Shown here: one piece after another, positions 9,673 to 17,950 of the stretch
How the letters are laid out: every line of letters begins with the position of its first letter
Position numbering within the stretch: the stretch's first letter is position 1
Origin: Methanobacteriota archaeon
GTDB lineage: Archaea; Thermoplasmatota; Poseidoniia; Poseidoniales; Poseidoniaceae
DNA: 42,135 nucleotides
Assembly: GCA_002719395.1 (NCBI GenBank)
Contig: PBHM01000024.1
Coordinates: 16,272 to 58,406 of the forward strand
Direction of reading: 5' to 3'
Notes under the pieces: generated by a model
What the model was told of the DNA's origin: nothing
What the model saw: the letters and a program-made list of their open reading frames with translations, nothing else
The model's database searches: none
Translations under genes and position numbers: made by a program

Positions 9673-12597
9673 TCAATATTCTCTTCGGTTTCGGCCAAAC
9701 AACATAGCGGCTCCAAGGAGCGCAAGCATTGACAATGGAGTTGTGAACCCTGGTAAGCCTGCAAGTCCACTTTCTGCAACGTCATCAAGAGCATCTGCCA
9801 AATCTGTGGTAAATGTGACAACCAACTCTCCAGACTCAGTTCCGTCAGTCCAAGTCACCTTTACGTCTTGAGTGAAATCGGCAGTCTCATCAACACTGAA
9901 GCCTAGACCACCGTAAAAGTGCCCGTCCATTGCTTCCGCAGTGACTGTCATTACACCATCCGAGATAGTGATGACCAAATCATCTCCATCCGGGTCAGTA
10001 CAATCCACCATGAATTCATATGTTCCTGGAATGAGTGGTAAAGTTGCAGTTCCACTCAATGGAGCAACCAATGCTTGGCTTCCTTCAATTTTCTTTGAAA
10101 TGTCAGACGCTTGTATAGCCCCTGTTGCACCTACTTCAGCCACAGCAAATACTTCACAAACCGGCAATCTGTTTTCAGTCGAGGTTTCGTTCGAGCCATT
10201 GTTGTCGTCATTGGTGTTGTTGCCATCTGAGCCACCATCTTCGCTTGGTGCTTTCCAGACAAATTGTCCATAATCGATGTTGTCCCAGTTGTATGGGATA
10301 TCAACGTATCCAGCTCCCGATGACATAGCCATCAACAAAGAGACGCCGTCCTCTGTAACAAACTTGCCTTTCTTTAGGTCGAATTCGCTGTTACTTATGA
10401 CACCATATCGAACGGTTGTTCCAATGGCCTCTTCAGGCACTGTTCCGTCAGTATAGTGGGTATTTCCTGAGGTGTTGGCATAGGCCTCATTCCTGTTGAA
10501 CTCCCATGTACAGTACCATCCATCATCAGTACCGGCTGGTTCACAATATGAATAATCTCCACGGAAATTACCATCTGAATCTTCACACTCCCACATTCGA
10601 TCATCTGCATCCCATTCGCAAAGAACATCTTGTCCCTTCATTTCTTCCCAATATATTTCGGTAGATCGGGCGCAGTAGTGACCTCTTTCATGCTCTTCGC
10701 ATTCATCTACGTTGTAATGCCTCTTCTCATATACGCCTTCTCTGGAACATACGTACCAGTCTCCTCTTTCCTCACAGATATCATAAGGGCCTTGAGACCA
10801 ATCGCCTTGATGACACATCCATTCTCCACTTGTTTCATTTTGAGTGCAAGTCTCGTATTCCATATTGTGCCAATTTTCTTCTATTCTGTCAGTTACGCAA
10901 TCGTAGTGATCGACATTTCCATCTTCATCGTAATCCACACGCTCACAAGATTCGTAGACATGGCCCCTGTAGATATCTAAAACCCATTCACCGTCATTAT
11001 TTGCATCCCATGAACCGTTAAGTAAGACATAGGCTGAAAATTGGATTCCTGTATCATCGAAAGTAATTTCACAGTATGAGTGGTCTTTCCCGACTGGTTT
11101 GCCGTTCATGATCCACGAGTTTCCAATTTCGGCTTCTATACAATCGGCTCCTTGAACTTCATCATACCACTCTTCAAAGTAAGCATCAAATTCTTCTTGA
11201 GTCATTACTCCATCCCTGTCACCTGTTTGATATTCGACATACAAATGGGTCCAAGTTCCATAGGACTCTTCGATATTGAGGACCAAGCCTTCTGAAGTTA
11301 GTTCTAATAGCGCCTCGGCCACAAATTCTTCAGCTGAACCTTGTAAATCCTTGAGCCAATCGCAAAAGGTTACTTGTCGAGAATCATATCCTTGCGTGTA
11401 AACCTGTCGACCTTTTTCGCCATCATCATCTAACTCATACAGTTGGGCATTACCGTGAAGCACGCAGGAATTTTGTGGAATGGTGATTTCCCATGGTATG
11501 GTCATCTGACCTTCAACAATGTCTTCACCTAAAATAGTAGTATTTCCTTGAGTGATAATACTTTGATTTGTTGGTTGGTAATCATCAATATCGTCATGAG
11601 CAACCCATTCAAACCAATAATCTGTTCCATTGTTTAGATTCCATAGGTTCCACTCTACATTGGTGGTTTCACCTGGGGAGAAATCAGATTCCTCCGCTTT
11701 CTCTCCACCTTGAAGAAGTAGGTCCCAACCTGGTTGTGGAGGCTCCTCACATTGGTAATTATTGTTGTCAAAGAAATGGGAGATGTGGTGCTCCGTGCCA
11801 TCATCATCATATCCAATTAGGGAAACTTCAATGCTTCTATGACAGATGTGCTGCGGAGCATCGGAGTGAAAGTGCAAGCGCTCTTCATAATTTGAATACG
11901 CTTCTTCCGTCATATTCTTTGCATCGTAATGGAATTTCGATTCATGGTAATGCGTTGGTTGTTGATAGTGTGTTATACCTTCAGATATCTCAAGCGTGTA
12001 ATCTTTGGCATTGTCCAAATTCTCGCTTACAATTTTTATTTCGTTTTTATCTTGCCTTAGGTAGCCATCCCAGCAAGTTTCTTCAGAATCATGTTCTTCC
12101 ATCTCACAATCGTATGTTTCATCATTAAAATCCTTGTACTGAACATACATGACTGCTCCCTTAGGGCAGCCATCTTCAGTCTCTGCAAATTCATATGGGC
12201 AGTTGTCGCCATTATCTCCAAGCCCATCTCCATCTGAATCATATTGCTCATCTGGATCTTCTGGGAATGTATCCTCATTATCTCCCACGCCATCGTCATC
12301 CGAATCATATTGCTCATTTTCATCTTCTGGGAATGCATCCTCATTATTACCTACGCCATCACCATCATCGTCATATTGCTCATCAGGATTATCTGGGAAC
12401 TCGTCCTCGTTATCTGGCACGCCATCATCATCGGAATCCGGACAGCCGTTTTCTGCTTCTCCATACTCGTTAGGACACGCATCCTCATCATCGAGTACAC
12501 CGTCTTGGTCAGTATCTTGCGCTGAAACAACCGGCATCAAAGATACGGATATCAGCATCATCATCGTCAAAAATAGAGATTTTAGCTTGTTCGACAT
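9673..12597 (-). CDS. Secreted Cys-rich TSP3-repeat surface protein with PGF-CTERM-like anchor
   Basis: The ATG at 12597 gives 974 residues; a TTG at 12609 would add only four. A signal peptide (about 1-26, ending VVSA) is followed by TSP3-type Asp-rich repeats at 28-146, including nearly identical 22-residue units. Around residue 455-480 'TGDRDGVMTQEEFDAYF' looks like an EF-hand loop. Between about residues 540 and 700 six short disulfide-like units of the form C-x(8-15)-C occur, most ending in Trp/Tyr/His-x-Cys or Trp/Tyr-Cys. A beta-rich domain containing 'MVDCTDPDGDDLVITISDG' follows. The C-terminus 'GLPGFTTPLSMLALLGAAML' plus 'FGRNRREY' combines a PGF motif, a hydrophobic helix and Arg residues, as in archaeosortase substrates. 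It should be an envelope-anchored, calcium-binding protein; the ligand is unknown. It is convergent with metH. Confidence 0.85.
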   Translation of the reverse strand: MSNKLKSLFLTMMMLISVSLMPVVSAQDTDQDGVLDDEDACPNEYGEAENGCPDSDDDGVPDNEDEFPDNPDEQYDDDGDGVGNNEDAFPEDENEQYDSDDDGVGDNEDTFPEDPDEQYDSDGDGLGDNGDNCPYEFAETEDGCPKGAVMYVQYKDFNDETYDCEMEEHDSEETCWDGYLRQDKNEIKIVSENLDNAKDYTLEISEGITHYQQPTHYHESKFHYDAKNMTEEAYSNYEERLHFHSDAPQHICHRSIEVSLIGYDDDGTEHHISHFFDNNNYQCEEPPQPGWDLLLQGGEKAEESDFSPGETTNVEWNLWNLNNGTDYWFEWVAHDDIDDYQPTNQSIITQGNTTILGEDIVEGQMTIPWEITIPQNSCVLHGNAQLYELDDDGEKGRQVYTQGYDSRQVTFCDWLKDLQGSAEEFVAEALLELTSEGLVLNIEESYGTWTHLYVEYQTGDRDGVMTQEEFDAYFEEWYDEVQGADCIEAEIGNSWIMNGKPVGKDHSYCEITFDDTGIQFSAYVLLNGSWDANNDGEWVLDIYRGHVYESCERVDYDEDGNVDHYDCVTDRIEENWHNMEYETCTQNETSGEWMCHQGDWSQGPYDICEERGDWYVCSREGVYEKRHYNVDECEEHERGHYCARSTEIYWEEMKGQDVLCEWDADDRMWECEDSDGNFRGDYSYCEPAGTDDGWYCTWEFNRNEAYANTSGNTHYTDGTVPEEAIGTTVRYGVISNSEFDLKKGKFVTEDGVSLLMAMSSGAGYVDIPYNWDNIDYGQFVWKAPSEDGGSDGNNTNDDNNGSNETSTENRLPVCEVFAVAEVGATGAIQASDISKKIEGSQALVAPLSGTATLPLIPGTYEFMVDCTDPDGDDLVITISDGVMTVTAEAMDGHFYGGLGFSVDETADFTQDVKVTWTDGTESGELVVTFTTDLADALDDVAESGLAGLPGFTTPLSMLALLGAAMLFGRNRREY
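12205..12441 (-). repeat. 66-base tandem repeat encoding 22-residue TSP3 units
   Basis: Three and a half in-frame units of 66 bases lie inside the TSP3 region of the surface protein. At protein level the units begin YDDDGDGVGNNEDAFPEDEN, YDSDDDGVGDNEDTFPEDPD and YDSDGDGLGDNGD, preceded by PDSDDDGVPDNEDEFPDNPD. The DNA copies are also nearly identical, so the array could change length by slippage or recombination. Confidence 0.75.
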
Positions 12598-12647
12598 ATC
12601 TTTAGGCAAGTTATCGTCGCTTATAGTTCTAAGGCACTCAAGTTAAG

Positions 12648-12721
12648 CGGCCCCACCGCGATTCGAACACGGGTTCGTGGCTCCGCAAGCCACTGTGATA
12701 TCCAGGCTACACTATAGGGCC
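12648..12721 (-). tRNA. tRNA-Arg (anticodon GCG)
   Basis: The minus strand folds into a 74-base cloverleaf. The acceptor stem GGCCCTA pairs with TGGGGCC (one G-T pair). The D stem GTG/CAC carries the loop with GG. The anticodon stem GTGGC/GCCAC is perfect, with loop TTGCGGA giving anticodon GCG, which reads Arg CGC codons. The four-base variable loop is followed by the T arm CCGTG-TTCGAAT-CGCGG. The discriminator is G and CCA is not encoded. It lies between the HAD phosphatase gene upstream and the surface-protein gene downstream. Confidence 0.93.
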
Positions 12722-12743
12722 TGCTTGCCCGACCTACCCCCCC

Positions 12744-12752
12744 GATATAATA
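12744..12752 (-). promoter_or_regulatory. Probable TATA box of tRNA-Arg
   Basis: The minus strand reads CTATTATAT... centred about 27 bases upstream of the first tRNA base, the expected place for an archaeal TATA element when transcription starts at the mature 5' end. The assignment rests on position and composition only. Confidence 0.5.
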
Positions 12753-12763
12753 GCCACGTATGG

Positions 12764-13426
12764 TTAAACACGCCATGAAAAAATGGGCCAATCCCTTTCC
12801 GTTGCAAGTTTTTTTAGAGGGCCTTCGGGGTTGACAGCAACCGGATTTCCACATTTCTCCATAAAAAATGAATCGGCAAAGGTATTTCCATATGCCCAAC
12901 ATAATTCCAAATCATGTTCATTTTTTGCAGCATCTTGCTCGACGACGGGAACTTTTCCCTTTCTGCGAGGAACAGACCAGTGCTTCTCAGAACCAGAAAT
13001 CAAGCCCTTCCTTACTGTTGGACCACACCCATAAACAGCATCCATGCCCAAACATTCTGACATGGCTTCTGCCATGGGAGCAACGGTAGCAGTTACCAAA
13101 ACCAAACGATGACCTTGAGACCTGTGCCAATCCAATCTTTCCTTTGCCTCTCTAGGAACTCTGTGTTGTAATTTTTCATCGACTAAACGCTGAGAATAAG
13201 CTGAAAGGATATCCCATTTTGCTAAGGTGAAATGGCCCCTGTTTCTTGCAGCATCATATACTGATTGTCGACGAATAAGACCGATTAAGAAACGAATGAG
13301 CCATGCTGGTAACCCAACAAAGAGACGCCATGGTCGTCGGTAAAGCAATGATGCCGTCAGGGTTTTTTCCGAACTGGCATCAAGCAAAGTGCCGTCCAAG
13401 TCAAAATAAGCGGCCACGCTGCCCAT
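12764..13426 (-). CDS. HAD-superfamily phosphatase, SerB-like (subfamily IB)
   Basis: With the ATG at 13426 the protein has 220 residues and begins almost directly with HAD motif I, 'FDLDGTLLD', with nucleophile Asp9 and acid/base Asp11. A longer frame to 13501 would overlap the upstream gene. A helical cap with hydrophobic segments ('LFVGLPAWLIRFLIGLI') follows. Motif II is 'LVLVTATVAPM', with Lys-rich motif III near 'RRKGKVPVVE', and motif IV appears as 'AYGNTFADSFFM', where the usual Asp-Ser of AYGDS is Asn-Thr. The end 'GNPVAVNPEGPLKKLATERDWPI' is very typical of the IB group. It should remove phosphate from a small metabolite, possibly phosphoserine or a lipid precursor. It follows the 93-residue gene by 22 bases and is followed by tRNA-Arg. 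Confidence 0.83.
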   Translation of the reverse strand: MGSVAAYFDLDGTLLDASSEKTLTASLLYRRPWRLFVGLPAWLIRFLIGLIRRQSVYDAARNRGHFTLAKWDILSAYSQRLVDEKLQHRVPREAKERLDWHRSQGHRLVLVTATVAPMAEAMSECLGMDAVYGCGPTVRKGLISGSEKHWSVPRRKGKVPVVEQDAAKNEHDLELCWAYGNTFADSFFMEKCGNPVAVNPEGPLKKLATERDWPIFSWRV

Positions 13427-13448
13427 ATTACACCCATAATGGCTCACC

Positions 13449-13730
13449 TCATGATGCTGTCGTTTTATCTTGTACCGGGCCGTAAACCCTTCTACCTGCA
13501 CGATGATCGTGCCACCAGGTCACATCTTGGCGGAGGTACCTCGGAATGAATGAGCCAATTTTTCTTGGAGTTAATCCATGATTCTTCATATTCTTGTCCA
13601 AAGAGAGGAAGGCGACTATCGATTGTGCAGAGCACCCCGGATTAGAAAATACAAATCGTTTAACTTCATTCATTAGTCTTACCAGTCTTGCTGTTTTTTG
13701 AGAATTCTTTCCACGAGTAGGAGGCGGCAT
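13449..13730 (-). CDS. Small basic protein of unknown function, possibly a winged helix
   Basis: The ATG at 13730 gives 93 residues; a TTG two codons earlier is less likely. It has no signal peptide or membrane helix and is basic. The segment 'LVRLMNEVKRFVFSNPGCSAQSIVAFL' could be two helices, followed by 'HGLTPRKIGSFIPRYLRQDV' as a recognition-like helix and 'WWHDHRAGRRVYGPV' as a short hairpin, which would suit a compact winged-helix fold. That is a fold guess, not a recognised family. It lies upstream of the HAD gene on the same strand with a 22-base gap and is divergent from the gene at 13838. Confidence 0.6.
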   Translation of the reverse strand: MPPPTRGKNSQKTARLVRLMNEVKRFVFSNPGCSAQSIVAFLSLDKNMKNHGLTPRKIGSFIPRYLRQDVTWWHDHRAGRRVYGPVQDKTTAS

Positions 13731-13837
13731 AAACAATAAAATGACCTTCTTCCCATATCAAAGAAACAGGGGTTTTCCCAATCGCGCTTGAATGGAAAGA
13801 GACTTCAATAACCATCCGCTGGGTTCAATCGGTCGCC

Positions 13838-14191
13838 ATGGTAGACACAGTTTCAGTCAGCCGAATTAATGTTCGAGATTTGCTTTCTGTTGACATAGAG
13901 GTATGGATGAAACATCCCGATGACATGGATTTCAAGCCAAGGCTAAAAATTGTTGAAAACACACTGTTCATTTCCAATGGCGAATCTCAAGATACGTTGG
14001 CTCAATTTGGTTTAGAAGAAGAACACATGCTCGCTGCTCAGCGCGACCGAAGAATCGAACTAAGGGTGAAATTTCAAGTCCATGGTATGCATGGAAGATT
14101 GAATACAATCAATCCGATTATCGCTGATGGTAAGGCAAAAAAACTGGCCACGGCAAATTGGAAGACCGTTCAGCCTGTTGCTTTCGAATAA
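13838..14191 (+). CDS. Hypothetical 117-residue cytoplasmic protein
   Basis: The frame starts at an ATG at 13838, about 107 bases from the divergent small basic gene, and codon use looks like the neighbours. The protein is soluble, without signal peptide or membrane helix. It alternates likely beta strands ('SVDIEVWMKH', 'RLKIVENTLFISNG', 'RRIELRVKFQVHGM') with short helices and ends 'KKLATANWKTVQPVAFE'. I recognise no family or catalytic motif. It stands alone on the plus strand between minus-strand genes, so context gives no clue. Confidence 0.6.
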   Translation: MVDTVSVSRINVRDLLSVDIEVWMKHPDDMDFKPRLKIVENTLFISNGESQDTLAQFGLEEEHMLAAQRDRRIELRVKFQVHGMHGRLNTINPIIADGKAKKLATANWKTVQPVAFE

Positions 14192-14235
14192 TTTCTTCAA
14201 CCCCAACAAAGTGTGCATCCGTGGTTAGTTGAAAA

Positions 14236-15402
14236 TTACTGATAAGCAATCTCGCTTAACATAGGCACTTGAATTTCTACCGTAATTTCAAGCGTCCAAT
14301 TGTTACCAGTATCTGGGTCAGGGAGAATGTCGGGGAGAAGTGAGTCTGGATCGGATTGATCTGCAATAACATAACAAATCCAATCCTCTTGACCGAACCT
14401 TGCATCTGATTGCGTCATCAACCTCAAGAGTAAATCTTCTTCGCTATCAGATTCATATTCACCATCTTCGCCGATTGGATTTAAGTTATCGTCTTCTATT
14501 TCTGTTCGGGTTTCTTCATTCCTCGTGATGTTACCTGGCGAGGTTTCATTGCTTTTGGTATACCCATCAGAAGGAATTCTAATTCGCAAGGTAAAATTAT
14601 CTGCTGGTTGGATGTCATTAGAATCAAGAATGAGTTCAGCATAATAAGAAATTACTCGGCCAGATTCACCAGGAGTGATATTCGAAGACCAGGTCTCGCC
14701 TTCTTCGGTACTTGCTCCCCAATCCCAACTAAGTTCTTCCGTTTTCCAAACGACCTTGTATTTCCTTGTTTGAACATTGAGTGTGAAAATCTCTGATGCA
14801 ATCCCGCCTTGGCCATCGTCAATCGTTAGCATTCCGTTTATGGTCATACTTTTTTCCGTTTGAACATTTACCACGGCTTCAAAAGCATCGATATCATTAC
14901 TTGGATTCCCATCTCCATCGCTATCAACTTGAAGATTCAAATCCCACATAAAGACCAACTCACTATTTTCAGCATCATAGGAATTACTTGCATCAAGTCT
15001 GACAATATCGCCTGCACGAATACCTTCAGGGATATTTAAGTCGATAATTGGCGGTCCATTTACAGAAATGGTCACAGTAGCAGTATCTTCACCACCTTGG
15101 TCATTAACAACCTTGAGCGTTACAACAAAAACCCCTGGAGACTCAAACAAGTGGGTTGTGTAGCCATTTACAGTGGATTGGGTAGAGCCATCGCCAAAAT
15201 CCCACAGGTATTCGGTGATAAGTCCCTCGATTGGATCCGAATCTCGGCCGTCAAAACCGACGGTGTCGCCGACTTGAATATTGAGAGGGTTTGCATTCAA
15301 TGTTGCTCTTGGTTCCACGATTGAGTCCATGATTTGCGTACATCCTGGAACCAAGAATAGAACGATGACAAGCAAAGGAAACAAAGCCCTATTGCGTGAC
15401 AT
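14236..15402 (-). CDS. PKD-domain lipoprotein
   Basis: The product has 388 residues. The N-terminus has two Arg residues, a hydrophobic stretch and the lipobox 'LVPGC' with Cys21 as the predicted lipidated residue, so it should be tethered outside the membrane. Residues about 32-112 form a PKD domain with the hallmark 'YLWDFGDGSTQS'. A second, degenerate Ig/PKD-like domain (about 115-210) contains 'RLDASNSYDAENSELVFMWD' and an Asp-rich insertion 'DSDGDGNPSNDIDAF'. The C-terminal 170 residues are beta-rich and acidic ('EDDNLNPIGEDGEYESDSEED') without a recognised family. It has no C-terminal membrane helix, consistent with lipid anchoring. It probably takes part in surface adhesion or scaffold contacts. 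Confidence 0.82.
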   Translation of the reverse strand: MSRNRALFPLLVIVLFLVPGCTQIMDSIVEPRATLNANPLNIQVGDTVGFDGRDSDPIEGLITEYLWDFGDGSTQSTVNGYTTHLFESPGVFVVTLKVVNDQGGEDTATVTISVNGPPIIDLNIPEGIRAGDIVRLDASNSYDAENSELVFMWDLNLQVDSDGDGNPSNDIDAFEAVVNVQTEKSMTINGMLTIDDGQGGIASEIFTLNVQTRKYKVVWKTEELSWDWGASTEEGETWSSNITPGESGRVISYYAELILDSNDIQPADNFTLRIRIPSDGYTKSNETSPGNITRNEETRTEIEDDNLNPIGEDGEYESDSEEDLLLRLMTQSDARFGQEDWICYVIADQSDPDSLLPDILPDPDTGNNWTLEITVEIQVPMLSEIAYQ

Positions 15403-15459
15403 GATTCTTGGAGATTGAGCAGGTATCTAACCATGACGCTTTAAATTCTCATCCGAACG

Positions 15460-15816
15460 TCAAAAATCAACTTCTTCGGAAACATCGCCAAGAATCTCTG
15501 CTCCCTCTAGCATAGAACTCATTTCGTCGATGTTTTCTACTTCAACAACATTGACATCATAATTTGAACCCATTTCTTCTTCCAATAAGTCATCAGCATC
15601 AACTTCACCTACATCGTATTCCTCTCTTGGATTCTCAACTACTTCCTCTTCCAATAATTCCTCATCTTCTTTCAACAAGTCCACTGCAGAATTCAAATCA
15701 GTTTGCATCGAGTTTGAGTATGCTTCAGCAAGTTTCTGCTCAGTTTTGGCTTCTTTTTCCTCAAAAGTTTCTTCTGGTTCCGGCTCTGGCCTACGGAACC
15801 AATCTTTTATGCCCAT
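15460..15816 (-). CDS. Small acidic cytoplasmic protein
   Basis: The ATG at 15816 gives 118 residues starting 'MGIKDWFRRPEPEPEE'; an in-frame ATG at 15843 would add nine residues. After a basic, Trp-containing start the protein is extremely acidic, with runs such as 'DEELLEEEVVENPREEYDVG' and 'DADDLLEEEMGSNYD', and it ends 'EILGDVSEEVDF'. A helical, partly disordered protein is expected. There is no membrane helix or signal. It is divergent from the exonuclease gene with a short gap. No family is recognised. Confidence 0.65.
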   Translation of the reverse strand: MGIKDWFRRPEPEPEETFEEKEAKTEQKLAEAYSNSMQTDLNSAVDLLKEDEELLEEEVVENPREEYDVGEVDADDLLEEEMGSNYDVNVVEVENIDEMSSMLEGAEILGDVSEEVDF

Positions 15817-15889
15817 GAAGGTGAATTGAAATCTAACATCCATTACCCTTTTGGAGAGAAGTTGAAATCCCTCCTCTCAATGTTGAACC

Positions 15890-16723
15890 ATGGTCGGCGA
15901 AATTCTTGACGGTGTTCGAGTAATCGCCTTGGACCTAGAAACCACTGGAATCTCGACCAGAAATGACCGTATCGTTCAATTTGCCCTTATCGGTTCACAG
16001 GCAAATGGAGAGAAAATTCAGTGGTGTGAGTTGGTTAATCCTGAGCGTCGAATCCCGATTGAAGCCATGAGGGTTCACAAAATCACAAATGAAGATGTTC
16101 GAAATGAGCCTGTATTCTCCACATATGCTGATAAATTATCCCAGATGATTAATGGGGCCGTCATTGTTGGGCATAATGTCAGACAATTCGATTTAGGTAT
16201 GCTCAATCAGGAATTTTTACGTTGTGGAAAATTACCTCCAAAACCAAAAGCAATTCTTGACACACTTGAAATCGTTCGAAAATTAAAAATCCCCCGATCT
16301 CATCGATTGGGTGAATTGTGCAGAAAACATGGCATTGACCTCCAGAACGCACATGATGCTGCAGCAGACGCGGCTGCGAGCCTTCTCTTGTTGTGGAAAA
16401 TCATGCAAAACCACCCTGCAGCCTTTCGAAAACCACTCAACGAATTAGAAGAATGGATTGTTTCGAAATCAAGGCCCGCGCAAGAAAATCAGTTAGGGAA
16501 GGGCCTCAACGATCTAGAACCAGTCGATGCGATTGGAAGAATTAGAATCGATGATGAGGGGAATATGATCCTCGCTTTTGGGCGCCATCGAAGTAAAACA
16601 ATTGCCCAAGTAGAACGCGATGACCCCTCATACATGCAATGGATACTTTCCGGTCAAGGCGTAAAAGATGAAGCGGCGAGAAAACGTATCAAAGAACATC
16701 TCTCAAGCATCAGGAATTGGTGA
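15890..16723 (+). CDS. DnaQ-like DEDDh 3'-5' exonuclease with C-terminal ExoX-like domain
   Basis: The 277-residue protein carries all DEDDh exonuclease residues: Asp15 and Glu17 in 'ALDLETTG', Asn96-x4-Asp101 in 'VGHNVRQFD', and His155-x4-Asp160 in 'NAHDAAADAAA'. These bind two metal ions and remove nucleotides from 3' ends. Residues about 215-277 form a small extra domain with 'FGRHRSKTIAQVERDDPSYM' followed by 'QWIL', which resembles the C-terminal domain of exonuclease X and DUF3820 proteins. It is cytoplasmic and likely acts in repair or end trimming rather than replicative proofreading. Its last 21 bases overlap the convergent Fe-S nuclease gene, pairing two nucleases tail to tail. Confidence 0.88.
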   Translation: MVGEILDGVRVIALDLETTGISTRNDRIVQFALIGSQANGEKIQWCELVNPERRIPIEAMRVHKITNEDVRNEPVFSTYADKLSQMINGAVIVGHNVRQFDLGMLNQEFLRCGKLPPKPKAILDTLEIVRKLKIPRSHRLGELCRKHGIDLQNAHDAAADAAASLLLLWKIMQNHPAAFRKPLNELEEWIVSKSRPAQENQLGKGLNDLEPVDAIGRIRIDDEGNMILAFGRHRSKTIAQVERDDPSYMQWILSGQGVKDEAARKRIKEHLSSIRNW

Positions 16724-17848
16724 GAAGGGGAGCACATCACACCAATGACCTGCTCGCAAAGTTTCACCTTTTGCCATCACTCCGCTTATGAAAACAGGGC
16801 CTTTGTGCCCCTGTTCAAGCATGACTTCAAACACTTCTTTCGCACGATGATCGAAACGCAGAGGTTTTCTATCTCCTGTTGGAATAACTCGTCCACTGGT
16901 ATCCAAAGCCTCGCAAAATTCTGCAATAGCTAGGCCATTACTTGTTTGATATGAGTGTATCAAAACAACCATATCAACAAAATCTGATTGCATACCAGAA
17001 GATTGCTGCCAACTCATCCAATGAGGGCACCATGCTTTCCAATCACAAAACCCTCCACAAGAGGTCGGCCCCGGTGTTGCTTCAAGTGGATTATCTGTTA
17101 CGTGACTGGATTCCCATGCTCGAAGGGCATCATCCATAACAGAGTCGCCTTCAGCAGAATAGGCATGAGCGTTTTCAGAGTACCAGCCTTGAGTTTTGAG
17201 AGGAGGGGCATTGGGATTATTTGATAGTAAAATATCTCGATAAAGCAATAATTGTCTTTGAACTTCTGGTTTTAATTCATTTTTTGGGGCTCTTCCTGTT
17301 TTCAAATCTGCTACGACCCATGAAACCACCTCTCCACTCTGGCTTTTTTCTGCCATAAGTAAATCCAGTCTCCCCATCAGTTTATCATCCGAAGTTCTCA
17401 ATTCGGCTTCAACGGCCAAAACGCATGAGAGTACCTTTTTCCACATTCCAATTGTAATTTCCTCAAGTGAACAAGTTGGTAATTTTACAAATTTGAGAAG
17501 AAGGTAAATTGCCCCTACTTGGTGCTTTTTGGCCTTTGGATAATCTTCTTCTTTCCACTTAGGACGACGTGGTGTCTTCATGAAAACACTTTTTTCTTCT
17601 TCCCATCGGTGTTTGAGAAAATCAGCGGCCAATGAAGGCATCCAATTGGTTTCAGCATCGTCACGGTTTGTGAGGTCGATTTGTGCTAAATCTTCAATTG
17701 AGGCGTGGACGGCTGTACCTAGACTTGCAGCCATGCCTGCTTTTTTTGGTAATCCTTGACGACTTAACCAATATTGTCGTGGACATGCCTCAAATCGGTT
17801 CCAAGCTGAGGGTGAAAGTGTATGGGGGCGGCGAGGAGGACCGGACAT
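16703..17848 (-). CDS. PD-(D/E)XK nuclease with Cas4/RecB-like iron-sulfur cysteines
   Basis: The ATG at 17848 gives 381 residues; a TTG at 17866 would add six. The N-terminal motif 'LSPSAWNRFEACPRQYWL' holds Cys22, the first cluster ligand. His48 in 'GTAVHASIEDL' is the RecB-type His. Asp162 in 'GRLDLLM', Asp181 and Lys183 in 'VADLKTGR' complete the metal-binding nuclease core, with Gln and Tyr of the QhxxY motif at 'QRQLLLYRDIL'. Cys264, Cys268 and Cys274 in 'CGGFCDWKAWCPHW' should bind the 4Fe-4S cluster with Cys22. The last 100 residues form an extra beta-rich domain I do not recognise. Single-strand DNA processing in repair is the likely role. No cas genes or CRISPR array are present, so this is not a CRISPR Cas4. 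Confidence 0.85.
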   Translation of the reverse strand: MSGPPRRPHTLSPSAWNRFEACPRQYWLSRQGLPKKAGMAASLGTAVHASIEDLAQIDLTNRDDAETNWMPSLAADFLKHRWEEEKSVFMKTPRRPKWKEEDYPKAKKHQVGAIYLLLKFVKLPTCSLEEITIGMWKKVLSCVLAVEAELRTSDDKLMGRLDLLMAEKSQSGEVVSWVVADLKTGRAPKNELKPEVQRQLLLYRDILLSNNPNAPPLKTQGWYSENAHAYSAEGDSVMDDALRAWESSHVTDNPLEATPGPTSCGGFCDWKAWCPHWMSWQQSSGMQSDFVDMVVLIHSYQTSNGLAIAEFCEALDTSGRVIPTGDRKPLRFDHRAKEVFEVMLEQGHKGPVFISGVMAKGETLRAGHWCDVLPFSPIPDA

Positions 17849-17941
17849 GATGTGCCATCTAGACAAGGGTCATCAAGACTGCTCATCGTTAAGGCTAATC
17901 TGAGACCATCTCTCAGTGAGATTCATACACCAATTGCATTT

Positions 17942-17946
17942 GGAGG
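17942..17946 (+). promoter_or_regulatory. Ribosome-binding site GGAGG deciding the PAC2 start
   Basis: GGAGG lies four bases before the ATG at 17951 and supports this start over the in-frame upstream codon at 17822, which would run across the divergent nuclease gene. Confidence 0.7.
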
Positions 17947-17950
17947 AATC

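Noticed and set aside
16703..17848. Cas4 of a CRISPR system
   Set aside because: The fold and cysteines are Cas4/RecB-like, but there are no Cas1, Cas2 or effector genes and no repeat array in the window.
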